64,000 nt of DNA from Acanthosoma haemorrhoidale (Eukaryota; Arthropoda; Insecta; Hemiptera; Acanthosomatidae). Location of the stretch: contig OV884009.1 in NCBI GenBank assembly GCA_930367205.1, positions 84,899,189-84,963,188 of the forward strand, given 5' to 3'. How positions within the stretch are numbered: position 1 is the first letter of the stretch; each line of letters begins with the position of its first letter. A model generated the notes under the pieces. It was not told the origin of the DNA. It saw only the letters and a program-made list of their open reading frames with translations, and did no database searches. A program made the translations under genes and the position numbers. This document shows, one piece after another, positions 10,229 to 21,080 of the stretch.

Positions 10229-10850
10229 GTTAAGTTTCGGACATCGTAGGTAGCCAGCCTAATCCTCAAGTCAAATCCCACAGGGGGGGGGGTGTTGAAT
10301 GTGCGTAAGATGGTGTGCCCTCGATCCGATACAGAGCAGCTGATCCGGAATCATATACTTCACATGTGAAGCTCAGATAGAGTTTTTGTTTTCAAACTGT
10401 ATATTGTGGATAAGTTCCATTGTTTGTTTTTTTTCTCACCTGGCAGCCACCGGGTCACGGGCGAATGTATAATATTTTATTATTATTATTATTCTTGTAT
10501 TATTATCTCTTTTCTTTGAGTTCTGTTGTTTGGTGCGGACTATGAATATATTAGACCGTAAGCGTGATGTAAGGGATTACAGCCTTGTGTGCTGCGTGCG
10601 CTGGACCTTGGAGTTTACGAAGAGATATGCGTAAACTGGCAGGGGGGAGTTAAGGTTCGAACATCGTAGGTAGCCAGCCAAATCCTCAAGTCATCGGGAT
10701 GTAAACATCCCGAATGTATATAGTGAGGCTTTAAAAGGCTCAAATAAAAACAGTCTTGTGACAACTCTCGATCTGTGATTACATTCAACCTCTTTCCTTT
10801 TTCTTCAAGTTTTTCGTTGACGATCATTAACTTATAAACACTATGTCATA
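10229..10850 (+). repeat. LTR-retrotransposon remnants (two LTR-like starts)
   Basis: A 46-bp block starting GTTAAG, containing ACATCGTAGGTAGCCAGCC and ending CCTCAAGTCA, occurs at 10229 and again at 10649. The second copy directly follows a polypurine run (GGCAGGGGGGA). It continues with a TATATAG box and a CAAATAAAAA polyadenylation-like signal, as expected for a plus-strand LTR. Between them, at 10292, another polypurine run (ACAGGGGGGGGGG) is followed by TGTTGAATGTGCG, which looks like the start of a different LTR. No pol sequence remains. The extents are approximate. Confidence 0.5.
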
Positions 10851-11924
10851 ACGTCATCAATCGACCCTTGAATTGGCTGTTGGCGAGCTGTTTGTAGAAC
10901 GTGGATGTTTGGGCGGTTTGAGGTATGTTCGAGGGTCAGTTGAACGTGACTCTGTTATTCCTACTCTTTTATCCTATGCCAGATGGTAACCGTTTGTTCT
11001 TTTATTTTTTGTAAATATTCTTCTCAAACCACCCAAAGTGAGTCGCAGCTTTTTCCCCAATCAAGAGGGAAAGTGGCTCCCTGGGACAGGATGTCAAGTT
11101 CCTCCGACAAGGCCTCATATCTGGCCCAACATCCTTCACAGTCATCACAATCGACTTCTAAAGAGGTACATTGTTGTATATACATTTGTTCTTAATATGA
11201 CGAAGGTATGGCTGAAACAGCTAAAAATACCATCTTCATAATTTTGGTGGAAAGAGTAACAAAAAGAAACATTTCGCATCATTTGTTTTGAGAATACTTT
11301 CGAGCGTCTAGGATTCCAAAATGTTTTTTCAATTATTTATTATGCCTCCCATCTTTCCAAGATAGCTTAAGAATTCTTTATGGCAATAGAAATATTCGGA
11401 AGTGGCATCCTGAGGCACGATCGAGTTCATGTAATAGGCTAGGATGCATCGCGCCTACTATGGTATCATCAGCCTTGGATTCCCTCTCAAACCATTCAAG
11501 AGTAATAGCTAAAAACATGGTCACATGGGTAATGAATCAAAACATTCAGAAGTAATGCATTTCAATAATTAGTAACAACCAGTACCGTGTTTGAAATGTA
11601 GTCTTAAATAAAACTATTAAGAAAAAAATATATAACAAGGTATGTAAACATTCGGCTCAACCACCCATTTATGGGTTTAGGAGCCCTTAATCTATTTTCA
11701 CCGATTTGCTAGACACCACCCCCCTTCCAATTCCATTGTTTCAGCGAGTAATCGTACCACACGTTCTAGTGCCGGCATGGTTGGAGGGTCACCCACATCT
11801 CTAGAGGCAGATTACAGGCCAAGTTCTTTTTGAAGGATCGCCCGAGTCTCTGGCTACGGTGTCATCAGCCTCAGATACCGAAATAACAACTGCATCGCGT
11901 TTTACTTATCCTGAATGAGATATA
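10851..11924. other. unassigned DNA
   Basis: No gene is recognised. Overlapping plus-strand frames at 10983-11241 lack domain signals. Weakly similar phrases recur (a GGTNTCATCAGCCT phrase near 11462 and 11860), hinting at decayed repeats. A polypyrimidine-rich stretch precedes the LINE that starts at about 11925. Confidence 0.3.
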
Positions 11925-13103
11925 TTGCTCCCGAGGTTCTCCTCCAAAAACATTTTTCCAATAGTTCTCACAATATTCCTAACCTACATCTATAATTGCA
12001 TTATCCGAACGACGCACTTTCCTCTCCTCTGGAAACATTCCATTAGTGTCCTATTAATGGGTAAACCACCCAATGACGCCTCATCTTACCGTCCAATTAG
12101 CCTACTCCCTATCCTCTTAAAAATATTTGAACAAATCCTATTAAAGCGTCTACTTCCAATTGTTGAATCCAAAAACCTTTTTCCTATACACCAGTTTGGT
12201 TTCCGTCTACTATTCATTCCACTACTCAACAAGGCCTTCGCGTTGTTAATCACATTTCCTCAGCCCTTGAATCCAAACAGTATTGCACTGCTGCATTTCT
12301 GGACATAGCTCAAGCTTTTGACAGGCTATGGAACGCAGGTTTGCTTTACAACCTCAAAACATATTTACCGCGGACCATTTTCTTAATCCTAAAGTCCTAC
12401 CTTTTAAACCACTTCTTCCAAGTCCGCTGTGGTTTAGAATATTCTAACTACTATCCCATAAAAACAGGAGTACCACAGGGCAGTTTCTTGAGTCCCATCC
12501 TCTATAACCTATACCCCGCTGATGTTCGCTCTACCCCCAATACCTACTGGGCCACATTTGCAGGTGACACTGCAGTCTTGTCATCCGACCTAGAACCCGA
12601 TATAGCATCCCATAACCTTCAAAAACACCTTGATGAGATCTAGTATTGGTGCAACTAATGGCGGATCAAAGTTAATGAAACAAAATTTTCCCACATTACC
12701 TTCACCCTCCATCGCAAGTCTTGTCCAATAGTTTATTTTAATACCATTCCTCTCCCTGTATCCGAGGTAGTACGGTACTTAGGCTTCCATCTCGACAAAC
12801 GACTGACCTGGAACCCACATACGAGGCTAAAAAGACAAGAACTAAACAGACGCTTTGGACCACTGTACAGACTACTTCAAAGGACATCCCATCTCTCAAT
12901 AGAAAATAAATTACTAATCTACAAAGTTATACTTTTGTATACTTTTATGTAGCCAATCTGGACATACGGAATAGAGCCATGGGGGTCAGGAAAAAAGTCG
13001 AACATCAACCCTTATCTAATCTTTTCAATCAAAAGTCCTGAGAACAATAGTAAATGCCCCTTATTACGTCAGCAACAAAACCCTTCATAACGATCTTAAT
13101 ATA
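11925..13103 (+). pseudogene. Jockey-type LINE reverse transcriptase, 5'-truncated, copy A of the tandem
   Basis: The frames give reverse-transcriptase blocks in order. The first frame has NDASSYRPISLLPILLKIFE, LFPIHQFGFR and a palm block with FLDIAQAFDRLW (catalytic Asp). The next frame has YYPIKTGVPQGSFLSPILYN and the active-site box ATFAGDTAVL, in which the expected FADD is FAGD (a catalytic Asp lost). WRIKVNETK, VRYLGFHLDKRLTW and the thumb/C-terminal helix region follow, interrupted by stops and by a short extra segment near 12945. The endonuclease and ORF1 are absent. The motif set fits the Jockey superfamily of non-LTR retrotransposons. Confidence 0.88.
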
Positions 13104-13770
13104 CCCTGCTGTGGTTTAGAATATTCAAACTACTATCCTATAAATGCAGGAGTTCCACAGGGCAGTGTCCTGGGCCCCATCCTCTACAACCTATACACCG
13201 CTGATGTCCCCTCTACTCCCAATACCTTCTTGGCCACATTTGCAGATGACACTGCAGTCTTGTCATCTAACCCAGACCCCGACATAGCATCCCATAACCT
13301 TCAAAAACACCTTGACGAGATCGATTATTGGTGCAACCAATGGCGGATCAAAGTTAATGAAGCAAAATGTTCCCACATTACCTTCACCCTTTGTCGCAAG
13401 TCTTGTCCACTAGTTTATTTTAATTCTATTCCTCTCCCTGTATCCGAGACAGTACGGTATTTAGGCTTCCATCTCGATAAACGACTGACCTGGAACCCAC
13501 ATACGAGACTAAAAAGACAAGAACTAAACAGACGCTTTGGACAACTATACAGACTACTTCAAAGGACATCCCATCTCTCAATAGAAAATAAACTACTAAT
13601 CTACAAAGTTATACTTAAACCAATCTGGACATACGGAATAGAGCTATGGGGGACAGCAAAAAAGTCGAACATCAACCCTTATCTAATCTTTTCAATCAAA
13701 AGTCCTGAGAACAATAGTAAATGCCCCTTATTACGTCAGCAACAAAACCCTTCATAACGATCTTAATATA
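13104..13770 (+). pseudogene. Jockey-type LINE, tandem copy B of the RT C-terminal half
   Basis: This is a second copy of the segment that starts at the PQGS-containing block. It runs in one frame (13230-13757) from ATFADDTAVLSSN, with an intact FADD box, through DYWCNQWRIKVNEAK and RYLGFHLDKRLTWNPHTRLK to SIENKLLIYKVILKPIWTYGIELWG. It joins head-to-tail to copy C: the end of one copy (TTAATATACCC) is followed directly by TGCTGTGGTTTAG of the next. Copies B and C are spaced exactly 667 bp and differ at only a few positions. Confidence 0.9.
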
Positions 13771-14750
13771 CCCTGCTGTGGTTTAGAATATTCAAACTAC
13801 TATCCTATAAATGCAGGAGTTCCACAGGGCAGTGTCCTGGGCCCCATCTTCTACAACCTATACACCGCTGATGTCCCCTCTACTCCCAATACCTTCTTGG
13901 CCACATTTGCAGATGACACTGCAGTCTTGTCATCTAACCCAGACCCCGACATAGCATCCCATAACCTTCAAAAACACCTTGACGAGATCGATTATTGGTG
14001 CAACCAATGGCGGATCAAAGTTAATGAAGCAAAATGTTCCCACATTACCTTCACCCTTTGTCGCAAGTCTTGTCCACTTGTTTATTTTAATTCTATTCCT
14101 CTCCCTGTATCCGAGACAGTACGGTATTTAGGCTTCCATCTCGATAAACGACTGACCTGGAACCCACATACGAGACTAAAAAGACAAGAACTAAACAGAC
14201 GCTTTGGACAACTATACAGACTACTTCAAAGGACATCCCATCTCTCAATAGAAAATAAACTACTAATCTACAAAGTTATACTTAAACCAATCTGGACATA
14301 CGGAATAGAGCTATGGGGGACAGCAAAAAAGTCGAACATCAACCCTTATCTAATCTTTTCAATCAAAAGTCCTGAGAACAATAGTAAATGCCCCTTATTA
14401 TGTCAGCAACAAAACCCTTCATAACGACCTTAATATACCCTACATTCTAGAACTCATTACGAAATTCCACAGTAGCCTTTCCAACCACCCTAATCCTGTA
14501 GCACAGTCACTGCACTGCGTCACTCATCCCTATAATCCTCCTCGGAGACTGAAACAGCAGTGGCCTCGTGACCTGCTATAATCAAGTGACAGTGGGAGTC
14601 CTGGCAATGGCCAGTTTCTCCAATCATGTCCTGAATGAATGAGCGAGTGAATGATGAAATGTAAATATGGTATGAATGATCGTATATCTTAATTACTTAT
14701 TGCCTAGCAAGGCAGATTGTAATTTTAGCACAATAAAGGAATTATATATA
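13771..14750 (+). pseudogene. Jockey-type LINE, tandem copy C and the LINE 3' end
   Basis: This third copy of the RT C-terminal half (open frame 13897-14424) is nearly identical to copy B. It runs on into the true end of the element (NDLNIPYILELI, PVAQSLHCVTHPYNPPRRLK) and a 3' UTR with an ACAATAAAGG polyadenylation signal at 14730-14739. No clear poly-A tail is present. Confidence 0.88.
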
Positions 14751-14995
14751 AATATACCCTACATTCTTGAACTGACTTTCAAGTTCATGAAATTCCATAG
14801 TAACCTACCCAACCACCCTAATCCCGTAGCACAGTCATTGGACTGCTCCACTCATCCCTATAATCCTCCTCGGAGACTGAAACGGCAGTGCCCTCTTGAC
14901 CCAATAGTTCTCATTCTTTTGAGTGAGTCCAGTGGTCCTTTTCAAGGCACCTGTCGAGGGTTGGCCACTATAGGAAACAGTCTGGTGGTCACGTG
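14751..14995 (+). pseudogene. extra 3' fragment of the same Jockey-type LINE
   Basis: It starts at ATACCCTACATTC and repeats the C-terminal coding end seen at about 14440-14580 (IPYILELTFKFMKFHSNLPNHP, PVAQSLDCSTHPYNPPRRLKRQ). It is diverged from that copy and so is an older or independent fragment placed directly behind the UTR of copy C. Confidence 0.8.
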
Positions 14996-15097
14996 AGTGC
15001 TCTACCCTCTTTAAGATATAGGAAATCCACCCTCTTAACACCTGAAATATCACACCTGCAATATTCTCTAGTCAACGAAGCTCAAAAATCGCCGATT

Positions 15098-15345
15098 AGA
15101 AAAAAAAAATCATACAGTTCTGGATTTTGGTTAGTTGCTCAACAAAGTGTTTTTTACAACTTCTATACAACTCCCAGTGGGGGGGGGGGCGAGCGGGGGG
15201 GATGCAGTTTTAAGGTCCTTTTTTGTGGCTGTCCCGGTAACTATCAACTTTAGGAAAAGATGTTTTATATACAAAATTAAATTACATAAAGTTGTTTATA
15301 AGAAAGATTCTATTAATTTTTTCATAGTCAGTAATTGGGGGGATA
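15098..15345 (+). repeat. left arm of a divergent inverted repeat
   Basis: It matches the reverse complement of 16685-16945 over most of its length with indels. Shared phrases are a poly-A run then ATCATA, a G-rich run after CTCCCAGTG/CCCCACCAATG, AAGGTCC plus TTTTTT, TTTTATATACAAAA/TTTTGTATACAGAA, and ATAAGAAA with ATTAATTTTT. Both arms point inwards. Left alone, each arm could be one member of a dispersed repeat family. Confidence 0.65.
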
Positions 15346-15689
15346 AAGGGGGATAAAATGTTAATATTAGCAAACAAAAATTGTATAACACATCACTTTT
15401 TTAGCTCTAAAACTTGAAATAATGGATGATAATAAACTTTCATTGACTATTTATAGGTAATAAATAATATTTGATGTAACGTAAATAATCAATAACTGTA
15501 AAATGTGGATCCTATCAACCTATCAAGAGGTCTTATGAAGACGGGTACCACCAGGAAGGTTTTTCCTTCCCTCTCAAATTTCTCACACATATTTTTCGGC
15601 CCTCTTCTTTCAGTTCGGTTATAAACTTCGCACTTGTGAAAACCTTTAAGTGCCGATTAACAGTGTATATTTTCTCTGAATGGGATACT

Positions 15690-16600
15690 CTTCGATAATG
15701 TCGGAAAGTGTTTCATTTATGATGATGAAATAGTGGATGATGGCTGCTGCGTTGGTGAAAAAGGGATTATTGGTCTGAGAAAGGCAAGTGTGACAAGATA
15801 TGATGGCAAGGTTGAATCTCTTGAAGGTAAGAAAAAAGTATTTGTTGATATTTCTAGGAGTAGAAACTATACCAGGCCTCAATCAATTCAAATCGAAATA
15901 AGACCTACTGAATCGCAACAACCTTCCACGTCACATTCAATCCTCGTCAGGAGATCATCTCAAAAGAGATTTAATTTTAAAATTCAGTGCCTCTTTTTTG
16001 CTCCAACAGTGGATGAAGAGTTTTATGTAAAGGAAAGAAACAGTTGCCTTGGCGTCGACATGTATATACTATCCGAACCTCTATATTTGATGAATCTATT
16101 AAAAAACGAGCTACACTACGAGAAGATGAATGGGGGATACTGTTTTAAGAAACATCGCCGTTGTAGGGGACCTAAATGTGAATGATGCTTTTTACCACCA
16201 TGACTGTAATGTAAACTTCTTCTTGGTTCATAAACCCCCAACCAAGGACCCAAGAGGTCACCCTGAAGATGAAAAAATTACAGCAAAAATGGAGGAGATT
16301 TATAAGTATTTGGATGAACGCGGTGACTGTCACTTTTTTATGTATGAACTGATGGAGCAAATTTCATGAGACGAAAAGCCAACGGTGGCTACTATTAAAG
16401 CGAGGATGGCCCAGAAATAAGGTGAGCGTGTAATATTCAGCCAAACTCAGTATTGCTGTTTGCTTGCGTGATGTTGGCCACAAAATCTTGAACGAAGCAT
16501 GGTGCTCATCAAGATGTCAGATTGAAAGAGAAGAGTGCCTAAGAATTGCAGAAACCCTGCTGCTAAATACATTTATGGCACCCCATATGCTTAGTGAAGA
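15690..16600 (+). pseudogene. decayed repeat-derived ORF (zinc-binding-like, family of unknown function)
   Basis: Three frames joined by small indels give one protein-like string. Segment 1 (about 15709-16038) has paired cysteines and DDGCCVGEKGIIGLRKAS, then a VDISRSRNYTRP block where related proteins usually carry a Cys-Arg pair, then a second region (QCLFFAPTVDEEFYVKER). Segment 2 (about 16036-16130) is basic and ends TLREDEWG. Segment 3 (16130-16369) has VGDLNVNDAFYHHDCNVNF, PRGHPEDEK and a helical KMEEIYKYLDERG. It resembles a widespread group of repeat-associated invertebrate ORFs (VxDLxxxDAxYHxxCxVNF motif). The match is from memory and the role of that group is unknown to me. At least two frameshifts make it dead. 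It sits between inverted repeat arms. Confidence 0.6.
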
Positions 16601-16684
16601 AAACAGTTGGATGAAGCATACGAAAAAATTCGAAATATCATAATAAACCTTAGCATATTCACCTTGGCGAATTCAAGCTGCACA

Positions 16685-16945
16685 CTCCCTCTCTATCTCC
16701 TATACTACTAAGTTCATGACAAAAATTAATAAGTCTTTTCTTATAGGAAATTTTGAGTATTTCAATTCTGTATACAAAATATATTTTATAAAAGTTTTTT
16801 TTTCCAATATATTTGAGAAAAAGCGAAAAAAGGGACCTTCTAACTGTGCCCCCCTCCCATTGGTGGGGACTTTTATATTGTACAGGACACCCCAATTAAC
16901 AAATTTATCAAAATACAGAAATATATGATTTTTTTTTCCTATATT
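16685..16945 (-). repeat. right arm of a divergent inverted repeat
   Basis: Its reverse complement aligns with 15098-15345. Translating both arms in corresponding frames gives similar peptides (LYNIKVPTNG against FYNFYTTPSGG). The arm may therefore itself derive from coding sequence or from a conserved transposon terminus. Confidence 0.65.
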
Positions 16946-19026
16946 TCCTTTCTTGCCAGACCTATTCAAAGAGTCAATCTACAAAGAGTTTCAGAAAGGT
17001 CCTTGAATACATTCAAAAGTAGAGAGCTCTAAATAGTTCCTCGAGGAACGCCTGCATACAATATTATTTATGGGTTTCAATATGTAAAGAGATATTGAAG
17101 GTTTCGTTAGAGACTGGTCCTATATATGTCTAGGAAAGCTCCAGTAATATGCTTTCTATTTTCGAATCACTTGTAAATAGATTCAGCCACTCAGATTATT
17201 TAAAAAAAAAACAGTAACTTCTAAGTAATATTGACCTTTTCTCTTAAATATAAACGTTGATATGAACAGTTATTAATTAAAAACGGGAAACCGATTCACG
17301 GCTATTCACCTCTACTGGAATAAATCTAATGTGATAGCTTTTGAGAACCAATGTTCTGGAATTAACTAAATCTTCAATACAAAAATGTTTGAAGAATGTT
17401 GTGGCCGTCACTGTATTCTCTGAGTAGAACCATGACCTTACCTTACCTTGGCAATAACGATCATTTTGTATAAATGGCACTATCAAGCAGTAACTTGTTC
17501 GTGGTTCGGTTTTTTTTTTTAGTCTTGTTCTTGATAGATAATATGTATTCGGACAACTTAACTTTGTTCAAAAATATATTTGATTACTTGTTTAAAAAAC
17601 CTATTAGTGAGCCCTCTATAAACTGGTATCGTTTCTTTAAAATCATACTAGCAGACAGACAGGTGAGGTTTTTTTGGTTTCATAATATAACGTGACTTTG
17701 TTACAGGTTACCTTAAGTAATTTTGAAGAGCACTTAAGTTTTTAATTCGTTTGTAATTATCAGTTTACGATGAGATATTCGCATCTGCTCTGTAGGAGGC
17801 AGTCTGTTATACCTCAGAGCATTATTAATTCTGCGGTTTCGACTGATACTGTAGACACCTGTTGATACTATAGGGCAACAGCGAAGCTCCGTGTTCAGCA
17901 TTGATTGGGACATGATGCAACACACTCAACACACAGAAACGATGGTTTCTGCTAGCGTTTGAGGTCAATAAATTGTTCGTTCTATCTTTAGAAAACTTTT
18001 TGATCCATTTTATAATATAAAAAAAGAAAAACACAAAACGAAAATTTAATGCTCACGTATTCATAAGACATTTACGTAGCTATACTCCTACCACTAGATT
18101 AGTTTTTTATACTGAAAATCCTTATATCTACTCCATACAGCTTTACTGCAAATGTTACAGATGATATTAAATTGCACTATAAAACATAAACGAGACTAAT
18201 AAATGAAAAAACCTTTTTATTTAAGGAGTCCAATAAAATAGCTATTGAATCTTGTGCTCATGAAAAGAAGCAACTAAAAATTACACTTTTTTCTCCAAAT
18301 GGTTTTTTTTTATCTACATTAAATCATAACAAAAGTGCATATCGGGCACTTAACATAGTTTTGAAAGTACATAAATCACTAAACTCACCTAAGTTGCATT
18401 ACGGAAGCATCACGTTTGGTCCTGTAAAAATGTTACGCTTAGATATAATAAATTTGGCTCATCACGCAGGTATCATTATTTCACAACCTAGGATCCAAAC
18501 GCTAGTATGCTAAAAGCTTTGCATATCCTAAAATGTGGTAGGATGATTTATCCTCTAGTTTTCATTTCGGACAAATGGAGCTCTGAGGTACAACTATTAA
18601 GGATAGTATGACCCACACTTCCTCCAGATTGGGCAGTAAGTCATAGTTCACAACGGCTTCCACCCATTTTGGTGACGTATATAGTTACTGTAGTTTCTGG
18701 AGAACCGTTGCAGTCCTTGAAACCTTCCAAGAGTCCTTCTGTGCTCAGGCGAGTGGCTTGCACCACGGGTTAATTGCGCGGGGCTCTTTTTGCCTTGGAT
18801 TTTGGTTGCGTGTTTATGGCCCTGAGTTCCCTTTTTATTTTAGAGCGATCCTTGTAGGGTTAATGTTTGTCGAATTAAACAAAAAAAAAGAGAAAGGCTA
18901 CGTGAAAGAACAACAACGAATGTCAAAGCAACACTGTTTTATTCGATCAAGTAATCCTCTACATATATGCACGGAGGGTCTCTTAGATACCACGGTGGTT
19001 AGTTTTGCTGATGTGGTGTTCGGTAA
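16946..19026. other. AT-rich unassigned DNA
   Basis: I recognise no gene. A minus-strand frame at 17486-17277 (includes KVRSWFYSENTVTATTFFKHF) and a plus-strand frame at 18758-19030 are open but have neutral codon patterns and no domain signals. The segment from about 18580 to 19026 is less AT-rich and may be flanking sequence or LTR of the gypsy fragment that follows. Confidence 0.3.
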
Positions 19027-20121
19027 CTAGACGCCGTTACACCGTGATATCAGTAACTGTCTCGACCTGCCTTGACAACGAATGAGTGAATATCCCACTC
19101 CAATCCTCTCTTGTCGGCATAGCCGCTTTACTTTCTCTGTTAGTAAGCAATTGCCAAAATATATGTGACAAGCGTGGCCAGGGGTAGTTAATTCCCCGAA
19201 GATTTGTTCGAGTTCGTTACGTGCGTGCGGACTAACAGAGTAGAAATCCCACATATATGGTCGCTTGCGTCTCCGTCCCCGGGTCTTGTTTGGATTTAAT
19301 AATGATTTGCCGTTTCTTGTCGTTAATTTTCCATCGACTATCGGTAGTTTTGAGAGTCTATCAGACGGGGTCACGCTTTCATCCGGGTCCCTCTGAACTA
19401 GTGGGATTTCTGGTCGGCTTTCTACCCATTCACGCACATAGCCTAACGCAACCGGTTCGGCTTGAGAGGGATCGGTCTCGATCGCATTTGCAATTAAGTC
19501 GCACGAGAGCCAATCTGAACGGCATTCTCTGCTCCTTTATTGTGTACTAGTCAAAAATTGTACACCGCGAGCCGTTCCTTCCACCGAGCTACCCGTGCGG
19601 AAGACTCCTTAAGGTTGCCTAGATAACTTAAGGGTTTGTGGTCCAAAAACCGTTCAAACCGCCTTCCGCACACGTAGGAACGAAAATATTCAACGGCCCA
19701 TACCACCACCAACAGCTCCAGCTCGATCCGTACCAAGGCTCTGCCTCGTTCAACTGTCTGCCGGCGTATGCGATGGATTTTTCCCCTCCCTCAAAATTCT
19801 GTGATAGTACGGCTCCGACAGCGATCTCGCTTGCGACTGTGGTCACCCTAACGATCCCAACGAAAAGTTGAGGAAGGTCAGTAATGGCCTGGTGGTCACG
19901 ATTTCCTGGCATTTCGCGATGCTTAACAACTGTTCCAGCCTCAAGCGAAATCTTTTCCCTTTTTTGAGAATCTGTTTCAACGGGTTGGTCAATTCCGCTA
20001 TCTCGGGGATGAATTTCCGGTAGTCGCCTGAATATAGATAGAAACCACCTGATTCCACGGGTATTCCTCGGTAATGGAGCCTCCTGGATAGCTTCACTCG
20101 CTCCAGCGTGGGGTGCCACAC
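19027..20121 (-). pseudogene. gypsy pol fragment: RT end, RNase H, linker (decayed)
   Basis: Read leftwards, the first frame (20121-19843) holds the reverse-transcriptase thumb with SGDYRKFIPEIAELTNPLKQIL. Another frame contains SEIAVGAVLSQNF, GEKSIAYAGRQLNEAE, the start of RNase H, whose first catalytic Asp (normally in D-A-S) reads Val. A third frame (to 19551) gives ELELLVVVWAVEYFRSYV with catalytic Glu, FLDHKPLSYLGNL and ARVARWKERLAVYNF. After a stop comes LVHNKGAENAV and then a 136-codon frame (19437-19027) that is the spacer before integrase. At least three frameshifts or stops are present. No integrase core or LTR could be identified. Confidence 0.85.
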
Positions 20122-21080
20122 ACACTACAAGGAGGGGGGTTGTGGTGGCGAACTTTGCAGCTGCTAACCAAATGGTGATCATGAACAACGAGCGAGGACC
20201 ACCGACGTTCACGGGGCCGCAAGGTAGCAGCTGGATAGACGTTACCATGTCCTCGACCCCCCTCACAGGACGTATAGAGAACTGGAGAATATCTGCCAAG
20301 ACCAGCAGTGACCACAACTCCATCTCCTTCGATGTAGTCACCGGGGTGCCAAGACAGGAAGTTGGCGCCCAAGGGTACGTCACGCGGGGAGTTAGGTGGT
20401 CCGCCTATTAGATCCAGCTGGAGGGAAGACTTGTGGACGACGAGTGGGCTATCCTAGGGCATGATCCCCTGGAATGGGATAGCCTCGACGGGAAGGTAGC
20501 GTCCCTCACAGAGGCCATGAGGGACGCTGCGGAAGCAACCCTCCAGCGAAGGAAGTCCAGAAAAAGGCGCAACCCATGGTGTACGCCCACCCTCACATCG
20601 GCCAAGAGAGAGCTCTACAGGGCGAGGCGAGCGTTCCAGAAGTGCAGGAACCAACAGGTCCGGGAAGTCCTCCAGGCCCGACACAGGTCCCTCCGGAAAG
20701 AGTATGTGAAGAAGATTGAGGTTACCCGGAGGGAAACCTGGGATGAGTTCGTCCAACGCGAGTCGGAGAAGAACCCCTGGGGTATACCGTATCGAGTAGC
20801 GATTGCCAGAGGTGGTCAGTCCAAGACACTCGCCGCACTGAAGAGTGGCGATTGGCAGGCCACCTCCCCGGAAGAAGCAGCGACCTACGACTGGTACGAC
20901 TAAGGGGAGCACCCTGAGGAAGTACTTCCCCTCAGTCCAGGACAGGCTGAGGGCAAGTTGGGTCTCCCCAGACTACTGGGTGTCACAAGTGCTTACAGGA
21001 CACGGCGGATTTCGTGCCAGGCTGTACGAATACAAGAGGGCAGAAAGCAAGTCCTGCCCTCATTGCGGAGAGGATGACTA
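20122..21080 (+). pseudogene. R1-like LINE fragment with its RT deleted
   Basis: The frame at 20142-20411 carries the C-terminal part of an apurinic-type endonuclease (GPPTFTGPQGSSWIDVTMSS, then SDHNSISF with the conserved SDH). After one TAG, the same frame continues (20433-20903) with the basic linker (RKRRNPWCTPTLTSAKRELYRARR). At about 20900 the sequence jumps to the very C-terminus: RASWVSPDYWVSQVLTGHGGF and SCPHCGEDD, the start of the cysteine-histidine motif of R1-type ORF2. All reverse-transcriptase motifs are missing, so an internal deletion of more than a kilobase is implied. The fragment is more GC-rich than its neighbours. It ends where a minus-strand LINE begins. Confidence 0.82.

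Noticed and set aside
20408..20912. Minus-strand frames opposite the R1-like linker
   Set aside because: The plus strand gives the recognisable R1-type protein; GC-rich codons leave the complement open by chance.
20983..21077. C-terminal end of the long minus-strand LINE frame (ILVILSAMRAGLAFCPLVF)
   Set aside because: It is the antisense of the R1-like C-terminus (plus strand VLTGHGGFRARLYEYKRAES), so it is accidental read-through, not LINE protein.
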